DNA of 64,000 bases, taken from assembly GCA_031407765.1 (NCBI GenBank), contig JANOIR010000077.1, positions 1 to 64,000 of the forward strand, in the 5' to 3' direction. This DNA comes from JBDSLU01 sp031407765 (lineage in GTDB: Bacteria > Acidobacteriota > Vicinamibacteria > Vicinamibacterales > Vicinamibacteraceae). The position numbers and the translations under genes are program-made. The notes under the pieces are model-generated. The model did not search any database and had not been told where the DNA came from. It saw only the letters and a program-made list of their open reading frames with translations. Each line of letters starts with the position of its first letter. Position 1 is the first letter of the stretch. Positions 54,499 through 61,784 of this stretch are shown here, in pieces.

Positions 54499-54523
54499 GT
54501 CGCCGGCGGTACCCGGCGGCACA

Positions 54524-54553
54524 GGCGCCTCTCCAGGGCGCCACTTCTTCTTT
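54524..54553 (+). terminator. Possible weak terminator or attenuator after the giant gene
   Basis: GGCGCC at 54524-54529 pairs with GGCGCC at 54537-54542 around a 7-nt loop, followed by a T-rich stretch (54545-54553). The stem is only 6 bp and the T run is interrupted, so partial termination or RNA end protection is more likely than a strong stop. It lies 26 nt after the giant protein's stop codon. Confidence 0.4.
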
Positions 54554-54555
54554 AC

Positions 54556-54561
54556 TATAAC
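54556..54561 (+). promoter_or_regulatory. Candidate -10 element for the DUF3467-led export genes
   Basis: TATAAC lies 18 nt before the ATG of the DUF3467 gene, directly after the hairpin and within an AT-rich patch. No good -35 is seen at normal spacing. If used, it would let the export genes be expressed separately from the 45-kb gene. Inference. Confidence 0.3.
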
Positions 54562-54579
54562 GAGCTTTAAGGAGCTTGC

Positions 54580-54915
54580 ATGGCCACCAAGAACCCCGCC
54601 TCGGGCGAAGCCTCTACGCTTGATACCGCGAAGCGCAACATCGATCCACAGAGAGTCGTCTGGGATGATTCGCGGCTGAACACCTCATACTCGAACGTCT
54701 GCAACGTTCTCGGCTCGCGCGAGGAGATCACGCTGCTGTTCGGCGCCAACCAGGCCTGGCATTCCGGCCAGAAGGAAGTAAAGGTCATGCTCTCGGACCG
54801 GATCATCCTCAACCCCTATGCGGCCAAGCGGCTGCAGGCCCTGCTGCAGCGGGTCCTGAAGGAGTACGAAACCCGCTTCGGCGAACTGAAGATCGAGGGC
54901 TCAGCGCAGAGCTGA
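54580..54915 (+). CDS. DUF3467 domain-containing protein
   Basis: A 111-residue soluble protein. 'YSNVCNVLGSREEITLLFG', 'VKVMLSDRIILNPYAAKRL' and 'VLKEYETRFG' match the DUF3467 family over nearly its whole length. The role is unknown; the family is small and cytoplasmic. The N-terminal 30 residues are polar and probably disordered. A good ribosome site (AAGGAG, 54569-54574) precedes the ATG by 5 nt. It is the first gene after the giant protein and lies 16 nt before the GAF-HlyD gene, so it may be a regulator, chaperone or accessory of the export genes. That role is inferred only from position. Confidence 0.85.
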   Translation: MATKNPASGEASTLDTAKRNIDPQRVVWDDSRLNTSYSNVCNVLGSREEITLLFGANQAWHSGQKEVKVMLSDRIILNPYAAKRLQALLQRVLKEYETRFGELKIEGSAQS

Positions 54916-54931
54916 TGCGCGAGGCTCAACC

Positions 54932-56776
54932 ATGCCGGGTTCCGCCCTCGAGGAAACCGCCTCCGCGCTGAGTGCCGGGGACGCGCTCTGGCGGCAGCAT
55001 GCCGCGGCGCAGTCCTCGGATGCCTACCTCAGGAGCTGGCTCGCGCTGCAGTGCTCCATGGTCGCGGGCGCCGCGCGCGGCGTGCTGCTGCTCGGCGCCC
55101 CCGATGCGGGGCCCTATGCGCCGGCGGCATTCTGGCCGGCGGCGCAGAACGCGAGCCCGCTGCTGGCCGATATCTCCAGCCGCACGCTGGAGGCTCGCCG
55201 CGGCATCGCGATGCAGGGCGCTCCGTACGCGGCGGTGAGCTGTCCCCTGATCTTCGAAGGGCAGTTGCACGGCCTGGTGGCCGTCGAACTCGCGCCGCAG
55301 CCGGACGCCGCGCTGCAGGAGGTGGTGCGGCAGCTGCAGTGGGGCCTGTATGCGGTGGAATGCGCGTTGCGCGGCGAGCAAGCGCGCCACGAGCACGGGA
55401 CGCGCGAGCGCCTCATGGCCACCCTCGACCTGGTGGCTTCCGCGCTCGCGGAGGACGGCTTCCAGGCCTCCGCCCAGGCGCTCGCGACCGACCTCGCGGT
55501 ACGCCTGGATTGCGACCGGGTCAGCATCGGCTTCGAGCGCGACGGCCATGCCCGCGTCGTGGCCGTGTCGCACAGCGCCGAGTTCGGCGAGCGCATGAAC
55601 CTGATCCGGGCGATCGGCACCGCCATGGACGAGTCCCTGGACCAGAAATCCATCATCGTGCTGCCGCAGGGCGACGGCGAGGCGCTGGTGACGCGCGACC
55701 ACGAGGCGCTGGCGCGGCTCTTCGGCAGCGGCAGCGTGCTCACGGTGCCTTTTTCCGTGGGAGAGACCACCAAGGGGGCGTTCAATTTCGAGCGCCCGGC
55801 GGGGCGCCCGTTCGAGGCCGACACGGTCGAGCTGACGCAGGCGGTGGTCGCGCTGGGCAGCCGCATCCTCGAGGAAAAGCGGCTGAACGACCGGCTGCTG
55901 GTGAGCCGCGTCAAGGATATCGCGCGCGAGCAACTGGAGAAATTCATCGGCCCGCGCCATTTCGGCCGCAAGCTTGCCGCGGCGCTCGTCATGCTTGCCG
56001 CGATCTTCTTCAGCTTCGCGACCGGCGAGCACCGCGTCGGGGCGAGCGCCGCGCTCGAGGGGGCGGTGCGCCGCGTCCTGGTGGCGCCCTTCGACGGCTA
56101 CGTCGCGAGCGCGACGCACCGCGCGGGCGACATCGTTCCGGCCGGAACCGTGCTGGCCAGCCTCGACCAGCGCGACCTGAAGCTCGAGTACTACAAGTGG
56201 GCGAGCCAGCAGAGCCAGTATGCGCGCCAGTACCAGGAAGCCATGGCCAAGCACGACCGTGCCCAGGCCAACATCCTGCTTGCGCAGGTGCAGCAGGCAG
56301 AGGCGCAGATGAACCTACTTGCCGAGCACCTCGGCAGGGCGCAGATCACCGCGCCCTTCGAAGGTCTGGTGGTGAGCGGCGACCTGCACCAGTCGCTGGG
56401 CGCCTCGGTGAAGCGCGGCCAGACGCTGTTCGAGATTTCGCCCCTGAACGCCTTTCGCGTGGTGCTCGAGGTGGACGAGACGGACATCGACAGCGTGGCG
56501 ACCGGGCAGAAGGGAGCCCTGCAGCTCAGTTCGATCCCCGGCGAAGTCTTTCCATTCACCGTCAGCCAGCTGACGCCGATCGTCGCATCGCGCGAGGGAC
56601 GCAGCTATTTCCGCGTCGAGGCGCTGCTCGAGAGGGCGCCGGAGGGCGCCGCGGGGCGGCTGCGCCCCGGCATGGAGGGCGTCGCCAAGATCGAGGCCGG
56701 GCGCCGCAAGCTGATCTGGATCGGCACCCACAAGATGCTCGACTGGGCGCGGCTCACCCTTTGGTCCTGGCTCTAG
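54932..56776 (+). CDS. GAF-GAF-TM-HlyD membrane fusion protein
   Basis: A 614-residue fusion. Residues about 30-145 and 165-310 look like two GAF-type domains ('ISSRTLEARRGIAMQG', 'VSCPLIFEGQLHGLVAVEL'; then 'LDCDRVSIGFERDGHARVVA', 'VLTVPFSVGETTKGAFNFER'). Residues 348-365 form a single membrane span. After it comes an HlyD/periplasmic adaptor part: lipoyl half 'VLVAPFDGYVASATHRAGD', a coiled coil at about 415-470 rich in Gln/Ala, second lipoyl half 'AQITAPFEGLVVSGDL', and a beta-barrel segment 'VVLEVDETDIDSVATGQ'. This would place the GAF domains in the cytoplasm and the adaptor in the periplasm, facing TolC. GAF domains bind small ligands or mediate dimerisation; no kinase or cyclase domain is attached. 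It ends 35 nt before the M50 fusion gene. Confidence 0.88.
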   Translation: MPGSALEETASALSAGDALWRQHAAAQSSDAYLRSWLALQCSMVAGAARGVLLLGAPDAGPYAPAAFWPAAQNASPLLADISSRTLEARRGIAMQGAPYAAVSCPLIFEGQLHGLVAVELAPQPDAALQEVVRQLQWGLYAVECALRGEQARHEHGTRERLMATLDLVASALAEDGFQASAQALATDLAVRLDCDRVSIGFERDGHARVVAVSHSAEFGERMNLIRAIGTAMDESLDQKSIIVLPQGDGEALVTRDHEALARLFGSGSVLTVPFSVGETTKGAFNFERPAGRPFEADTVELTQAVVALGSRILEEKRLNDRLLVSRVKDIAREQLEKFIGPRHFGRKLAAALVMLAAIFFSFATGEHRVGASAALEGAVRRVLVAPFDGYVASATHRAGDIVPAGTVLASLDQRDLKLEYYKWASQQSQYARQYQEAMAKHDRAQANILLAQVQQAEAQMNLLAEHLGRAQITAPFEGLVVSGDLHQSLGASVKRGQTLFEISPLNAFRVVLEVDETDIDSVATGQKGALQLSSIPGEVFPFTVSQLTPIVASREGRSYFRVEALLERAPEGAAGRLRPGMEGVAKIEAGRRKLIWIGTHKMLDWARLTLWSWL

Positions 56777-56811
56777 GTTGAGATGAGGGTTCCCCGCGTG
56801 AGAAATCCGGC

Positions 56812-58962
56812 ATGAGCAGCCCGTCGCTGTTCAGCTCCTCCTGGTACCGGGTCGCGGGCCTTCGCCCTCGACTGCGCAGCCACGCGCAGGTCCACCGCCA
56901 CGTGTACCGGGGCGCGGTGTGGTACGTGATGCAGAATCACACCACCGGCAAGTTTCACCGCTTTACCCCGATCGCCAACCTGATCATTGGCCTGATGGAC
57001 GGCAAGCGCACGGTCCAGGAGATCTGGGACCTTGCCTGCGTGCGCCTCGGCGACGAGGTGCCCTCCCAGGACGAAGCCATCAAGCTGCTTGCGGACCTGC
57101 ACGCCGCGGACGTCCTGCAGGGTGACGCGCCCCCCGACCTGAACGAACTGCAGCAGCGCCGGCGCAAGCACGTGCGCACGCGCTGGAAGCAGTATCTGGG
57201 CAATCCGCTGTCGATGCGTTTCCCGCTGTTCGATCCGGACTGGATGCTGCAGCGGCTGTTGCCGCTGCTCGCGCCGCTGTTCGGTCGGGTGGGCGCGCTG
57301 CTGTGGCTCGGGGTCGTCGGCTGCGCCCTTGTCCTGATCGCGATGCACTGGAGAGAACTCTCGAGCGACGTGGTCGACCGCGTATTCTCGGTGGAGAACC
57401 TGCTGCTCATCTGGATAGTTTTCCCGCTCATCAAGCTGCTGCACGAACTCGGACACGCGCTCGCGACCAAGGCCATCGGCGGTGAAGTGCATGAGATGGG
57501 CGTCATGCTGCTGGTGCTGATACCCATCCCGTACGTCGACGCCTCCGCCGCGACCGCGTTCCGCGACCGGCGCAGCCGCGCGCTGGTCGGTGCGGCCGGC
57601 ATGATCGTGGAGCTTTTCATCGCCGCCCTCGCGGTGTTCGCCTGGGTGCACCTCGAGCCTGGCATGGCCCGGGCGATCGCCTACGACGTGATCCTGGTCG
57701 CGGGCGTGTCGACGCTGCTGTTCAACGCCAATCCGCTGCTGCGCTACGACGGCTACTACATTCTCGCCGACAGCCTGGAGATCCCGAACCTCGGACAGCG
57801 CTCCAACGACTACCTGGGTTACCTGGTGAACCGGTACCTCTTCGGCGTCGAAGGCGGCACCTCGCCGATCGCCGCGCCGGGCGAGCGCGGCTGGTTCGTC
57901 GGTTACGCGATCGGCTCGTTCATCTATCGCATGTTCATGATGGTTTCGATCGCGGTGCTGGTGGCCACGCAGTTCTTCGTGCTGGGCGTGCTACTGGCCA
58001 TCTGGGCCTGTGTCAGCATGCTGCTGCTGCCCGTGGCGAAGAAGATCCATTACCTCTTCTACAGCCCGCGGCTCGCCAGCCACCGGCAGCGCGCGGTGCT
58101 GGTCAGCACCGGCGGCGTCGGCCTGCTTGTCGCTGCGCTGCTGTGGCTGCCCGCGCCCTCGTCCACGAGGGCCGAGGGCGTGATCTGGGCGCCGGAGCAG
58201 GCGCAGGTGCGCGCCACCGTCGACGGGTTCGTGACCAAGGTTCTCGCGAAGCCGGATCAGGCGGTGCGCGAGGGCGATGTCCTGATCGAAAGCCAGGATC
58301 CGGAGCTGTCCGCGCGCACCGGCGTGCTGCAGGCGCAGCTCGCGGAGCTCGACGCGCGCTACTCGGCGGCGATCACCGGCAACCGGGTGCAGGCCGGGGT
58401 CATCAACGAGCAGCGAACTCACGTGATGGAGGCGCTCGGCCTCGCGCAGCGACGCCAGGAGGACTTGCTGGTGCGCAGCCCCGGCAACGGACTATTCGTG
58501 ATCCAGGACCCGCAGAACCTGCCCGGCCGCTATGCCCAGCGCGGAGAGGTGCTCGCCTACGTCACCGATCGGGCAGCCCGTTCCGTGCGCGTGGTGGTGT
58601 CCCAGTCCGAGGGCGCGCTCGTCAGCAAGCGCACCGAGCGCGTGGAGATCCGCCCGGCCGACCGCGTGAGCCGGCCGATCCAGGCGCGCATCGAGCGCGA
58701 AGTGCCCGCGGCGACGGACGAATTGCCCAGCATGACGCTCAGCCTGCAGGGCGGCGGCAAGATCGGGCTCGATCCGGCCCGGCCGGGCGACGGCAGATCG
58801 CTGGAGAAGCTGTTCGTGCTGGACCTCGAGCTGCCGCAGGGCGAGCAGACGAACTACCTCGGCGGACGCGTCTACGTGCGCTTCGAGCATGAGCCCGAGC
58901 CGCTTGCCAGCCAGTGGTACCGCGACCTGCGGCGCGCTTTCCTGAAGAAGTTCAATGTCTGA
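56812..58962 (+). CDS. PqqD-like / M50 site-2-protease / HlyD fusion membrane protein
   Basis: A 716-residue polytopic inner-membrane protein. Residues about 25-105 ('YVMQNHTTGKFHRFTPIAN', 'DGKRTVQEIWDLA') resemble a PqqD-type winged-helix peptide-binding domain. Residues about 150-430 contain several membrane spans with the M50 zinc-protease motifs: 'HELGH' (residues 211-215) and 'NPLLRYDG' whose Asp313 is the expected third zinc ligand. From about residue 452 a periplasmic HlyD-like part follows ('EGVIWAPEQAQVRATVDGFV', coiled coil, 'DLLVRSPGNGLFVIQD'). M50-HlyD fusions occur near peptide and RTX exporters. All catalytic residues appear intact, so proteolysis within or at the membrane is plausible. 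The 3' end overlaps the SecA-like gene by 8 nt. Confidence 0.88.
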   Translation: MSSPSLFSSSWYRVAGLRPRLRSHAQVHRHVYRGAVWYVMQNHTTGKFHRFTPIANLIIGLMDGKRTVQEIWDLACVRLGDEVPSQDEAIKLLADLHAADVLQGDAPPDLNELQQRRRKHVRTRWKQYLGNPLSMRFPLFDPDWMLQRLLPLLAPLFGRVGALLWLGVVGCALVLIAMHWRELSSDVVDRVFSVENLLLIWIVFPLIKLLHELGHALATKAIGGEVHEMGVMLLVLIPIPYVDASAATAFRDRRSRALVGAAGMIVELFIAALAVFAWVHLEPGMARAIAYDVILVAGVSTLLFNANPLLRYDGYYILADSLEIPNLGQRSNDYLGYLVNRYLFGVEGGTSPIAAPGERGWFVGYAIGSFIYRMFMMVSIAVLVATQFFVLGVLLAIWACVSMLLLPVAKKIHYLFYSPRLASHRQRAVLVSTGGVGLLVAALLWLPAPSSTRAEGVIWAPEQAQVRATVDGFVTKVLAKPDQAVREGDVLIESQDPELSARTGVLQAQLAELDARYSAAITGNRVQAGVINEQRTHVMEALGLAQRRQEDLLVRSPGNGLFVIQDPQNLPGRYAQRGEVLAYVTDRAARSVRVVVSQSEGALVSKRTERVEIRPADRVSRPIQARIEREVPAATDELPSMTLSLQGGGKIGLDPARPGDGRSLEKLFVLDLELPQGEQTNYLGGRVYVRFEHEPEPLASQWYRDLRRAFLKKFNV

Positions 58963-60949
58963 CGTACTCGCCGCGCCGCGCGCCTTCGACGAGCTCTACG
59001 CCGAGCGGCGCGAGCTGGCCGGCGAGCAATGGCTGGACCGCGCCGGCACGGCCGTCGCCGGACGCCTGACGCGCGCGATGCGCGCGCGTCCAGCGCGCGT
59101 CGATTTCATCGTCGGCGCGGTGGCCGCGGTCGAGGCGCGCTACCGCGGGCTGGACGTCGCCCGGCTCGCCGAAGAGGCGCGCGAGCTCAAGCGCCGGCTG
59201 CGGCGGGACGGTTTGCGCGATGCGCTGGTGGCGGAGGCCTTCGCGCTGGTGCGCGAAGCCTCGGACCGCGTTCTGGGCATGCGCCACTTCGACGTGCAGC
59301 TGAAGGGCGCCTGGATCATGCTGAACGGCATGGTCGCCGAGATGCAGACCGGCGAGGGCAAGACGCTGACCGCCACGCTGGCCGCCTGCACGGCGGCGCT
59401 GGCGGGTATCCCGGTGCACGTGGTCACCGTCAACGACTATCTCGTGGCGCGGGACTGCGAGACGCTGCGGCCGGTCTACGAGGCGCTCGGCATCACGGTG
59501 GCGGCGGCGACCGAGGAAATGACGCCGCAGGAGCGCCGGGCGTCATACGCCTGCGACGTCGCGTATTGCACCAATAAGACCCTGGTGTTCGATTACCTGC
59601 GCGACCGGATACTGCTGGCGACGGGCGCGAGCACGCTGCACCTGCGGCTGGAGAAGATCTACGGGCCGGATTCCCGCAGCCGCCGCCTGCACCTGCGCGG
59701 CCTGCATTTCGCGATCGTCGACGAGGCCGACAGCGTGCTGATCGACGAGGCCCGCACCCCGCTCATCATTTCCGCGGAAGTGCCGCCGGGCGACGAGGCG
59801 GCAGTGGCTGCGCAGGCCCTGGCGATCGCCCGGGGCCTGGCGCTCGGCGCGGATTTCGTCATCGTCATCGCCGAGCGCAGGGTCGCGCTGACCGAGACGG
59901 GCCACGCAAAGGTGGTCGAACTGTGCAAGGAACTGGGCGGCGTCTGGGCGGGCTCGCTCAGGCGCGAGGAACTGGTCACTCAGGCGCTGAGCGCGCTGCA
60001 CCTGTTCCTGCGCGACGACCACTACGTGGTGCGCGAGGGCAAGATCCAGGTCGTCGACGAGCACACCGGGCGGGTGATGGCCGACCGCTCCTGGGGCCAG
60101 GGACTGCACCAGTTGATCGAGGCGAAGGAGGGCTGCGAGATCACGCCGCGCAAGGAAACGCTCGCCAAGATCAGCTACCAGCGGTTTTTCCGGCGCTACC
60201 TTCACCTGTCCGGGATGACCGGTACCGGTTCCGAGGTGGCCGGGGAACTCGGGTCGGTCTACGGCCTGCCGGTGGTGCGCGTCCCGACGCACCGGCCCGG
60301 CCGGCGCCTGCGCGAGGTGGATCGCATCTTCGAGACGGAAGAAGAGAAATGGAATCGCATCGCGGAACGGGTCGCCGAGCTGCACGCCAAGGGCGTGCCG
60401 ATCCTGCTGGGCACGCGTTCGGTGGCGTCCTCCGAGATCGCGAGCCGGCTGCTCGAGCAGCGCGGCCTCGCGCACCGCGTGCTGAACGCCAAGCAGGACG
60501 AGGAAGAGGCGCAGATCGTCGAGCGCGCGGGCGAGGCGGGCGCGATCACGATCGCGACCAACATGGCGGGCCGCGGCACCGACATCAAGCTCGCGCCAGG
60601 CGTCGCCGAACTGGGCGGGCTGCACGTGATTCTGTCGGAGCGGCACGAGGCCGGGCGCATCGATCGCCAGCTGGAAGGGCGCTGTTCCCGCCAGGGGGAT
60701 CCGGGGCACTTCGAGGCCATCATTTCCCTCGAGGACCCGGTGCTCGAGCCCTACCGCGGGGGCCTGCCGGAACTGCTGATGCGCCGGCTCGCCGCGCTCA
60801 GGCCCGGCGCGGCCCAGGAAGTGAAGCGGCGCTGGATCCGACTCGCCCAGCTGCGCACCGAACGCGCGCAGTCGAAGGTGCGCCGCAATCTGCTGAAGAC
60901 CGACAAGCAGACTGGCGATATCCTCTCGTTCTCCGGCAGGCCGGAATGA
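58955..60949 (+). CDS. SecA-like ATPase lacking the C-terminal scaffold/wing domains
   Basis: A 664-residue protein clearly related to the SecA motor. 'MQTGEGKT' (residues 130-137, Walker A), 'VDEADSVLIDEARTPLIIS' (from 255, Walker B), 'SGMTGTGSEV' (near 420), 'NMAGRGTDIKL' (from 536) and 'QLEGRCSRQGDPG' (from 572) cover both nucleotide-binding domains; the spacing between Walker B and the GMTGT motif leaves room for the preprotein cross-linking domain. Housekeeping SecA is usually about 850-950 residues. This protein stops soon after the start of the helical-scaffold helix, so the wing domain, two-helix finger and zinc-binding tail are missing. The N-terminus is about 45 residues longer than usual. 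It is probably a specialised paralogue serving the neighbouring export genes. It overlaps the M50 gene and is followed 16 nt later by an adaptor gene. Confidence 0.9.
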   Translation: MSDVLAAPRAFDELYAERRELAGEQWLDRAGTAVAGRLTRAMRARPARVDFIVGAVAAVEARYRGLDVARLAEEARELKRRLRRDGLRDALVAEAFALVREASDRVLGMRHFDVQLKGAWIMLNGMVAEMQTGEGKTLTATLAACTAALAGIPVHVVTVNDYLVARDCETLRPVYEALGITVAAATEEMTPQERRASYACDVAYCTNKTLVFDYLRDRILLATGASTLHLRLEKIYGPDSRSRRLHLRGLHFAIVDEADSVLIDEARTPLIISAEVPPGDEAAVAAQALAIARGLALGADFVIVIAERRVALTETGHAKVVELCKELGGVWAGSLRREELVTQALSALHLFLRDDHYVVREGKIQVVDEHTGRVMADRSWGQGLHQLIEAKEGCEITPRKETLAKISYQRFFRRYLHLSGMTGTGSEVAGELGSVYGLPVVRVPTHRPGRRLREVDRIFETEEEKWNRIAERVAELHAKGVPILLGTRSVASSEIASRLLEQRGLAHRVLNAKQDEEEAQIVERAGEAGAITIATNMAGRGTDIKLAPGVAELGGLHVILSERHEAGRIDRQLEGRCSRQGDPGHFEAIISLEDPVLEPYRGGLPELLMRRLAALRPGAAQEVKRRWIRLAQLRTERAQSKVRRNLLKTDKQTGDILSFSGRPE

Positions 60950-60965
60950 ATTCAGGAGCAGATCA

Positions 60966-61784
60966 ATGAACCGTGGGACCGCCCTTTTCCTGCTTGCGTC
61001 GCTTGCAGCAGCCGTTTCTCCTGCGAACGCCCAGGCCCCGCAGCGTCCCGCTGCGCTCAAACCGGAGGCGGTCCCGTTCACCCCGGTGCGTCCGCCGATG
61101 GCCAGCGGCAACGCCGGCAAGCAATTCGGCGATGACATGGATTGCCTGGTGGAGCCGCACATCGTCACAAGCGTCGGAAGCCCCGTGGAAGGCACACTCG
61201 CGGAAGTGCTCGTGGACCGGGGCTCGCTCGTCTCCAGGGGACAGGTCGTCGCCCGCTTGAACTCGAAAGTGGAGGAGGCCACAGTCAACCTGAAGGCGGC
61301 GCAGGAGGATTTCGGCAAGCGCAAGGTGGACCGCAACGAGGAGCTTTACAAGAAGCAGCTCATCTCCGCCAACGAGAAGGACGAACTGGAGACGCAGACG
61401 CGCATCGCGGGCCTGGAGCTGCAGCAGCAAAGGCAGGTGCTGGAGCAGCGCACCATCCGCAGCCCTTTGAACGGCGTCGTGGTCGAGCGCATGCTCAGCC
61501 CGGGCGAGCGCGTCGGCGACGGCAAGATCGTGAAGATCGCCCAGATCGACCCGCTGAACGTGGAGGTCGTCGCGCCGGTGGAGATGTTCGGCCGGGTGAA
61601 GCCCGGCATGGCGGGCGAAGTCCGCTTCCAGCCGCTGCTGCAGGGGACCTTCAAGGCGACCGTGACGGTCGTCGACCGTGTCGTGGACGCGGCCAGCGGC
61701 ACCTTTGGCGTACGCCTGCGGCTGCCCAATCCGAACAGCACGGTGCCGGCCGGCATCAAGTGCAGCGTCCGATTCCTCAAGTAG
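60966..61784 (+). CDS. HlyD-type periplasmic adaptor with signal peptide
   Basis: A 272-residue secreted adaptor. A signal peptide is evident ('ALFLLASLAAAVSPANA', cleavage near residue 23). 'VTSVGSPVEGTLAEVLVDRG' and 'RTIRSPLNGVVVERMLSPGE' are the two lipoyl half-motifs flanking a short alpha-hairpin (residues about 105-165), then 'LNVEVVAPVEMFGRVKPGM' begins the barrel domain, as in RND/MFP-type adaptors. There is no membrane span other than the signal peptide, so it is a free periplasmic or lipid-independent protein, unlike the two membrane-anchored adaptors upstream. A strong ribosome site (AGGAG, 60954-60958) precedes the ATG. It is the last clear member of the export gene run. Confidence 0.9.
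   Translation: MNRGTALFLLASLAAAVSPANAQAPQRPAALKPEAVPFTPVRPPMASGNAGKQFGDDMDCLVEPHIVTSVGSPVEGTLAEVLVDRGSLVSRGQVVARLNSKVEEATVNLKAAQEDFGKRKVDRNEELYKKQLISANEKDELETQTRIAGLELQQQRQVLEQRTIRSPLNGVVVERMLSPGERVGDGKIVKIAQIDPLNVEVVAPVEMFGRVKPGMAGEVRFQPLLQGTFKATVTVVDRVVDAASGTFGVRLRLPNPNSTVPAGIKCSVRFLK

Noticed and set aside
41122..54522. Open reading frame of 4,466 codons on the - strand opposite the giant gene
   Set aside because: In high-GC genes with G/C-rich third positions, one antisense frame seldom meets stops. Its translation is Arg/Ala/Val/His-rich with no domains, and it mirrors the repeats of the sense frame.
58955..60949. Housekeeping secA
   Set aside because: The protein is about 200-250 residues short at the C-terminus, lacks the zinc-binding tail and sits within an export gene run rather than a cell-division or secM-type context.
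61142..61760. In-frame upstream extension of the 61760 gene
   Set aside because: This part overlaps the clear adaptor gene in another phase and has Arg/Gly-rich shadow composition; the real gene starts at or after 61760.
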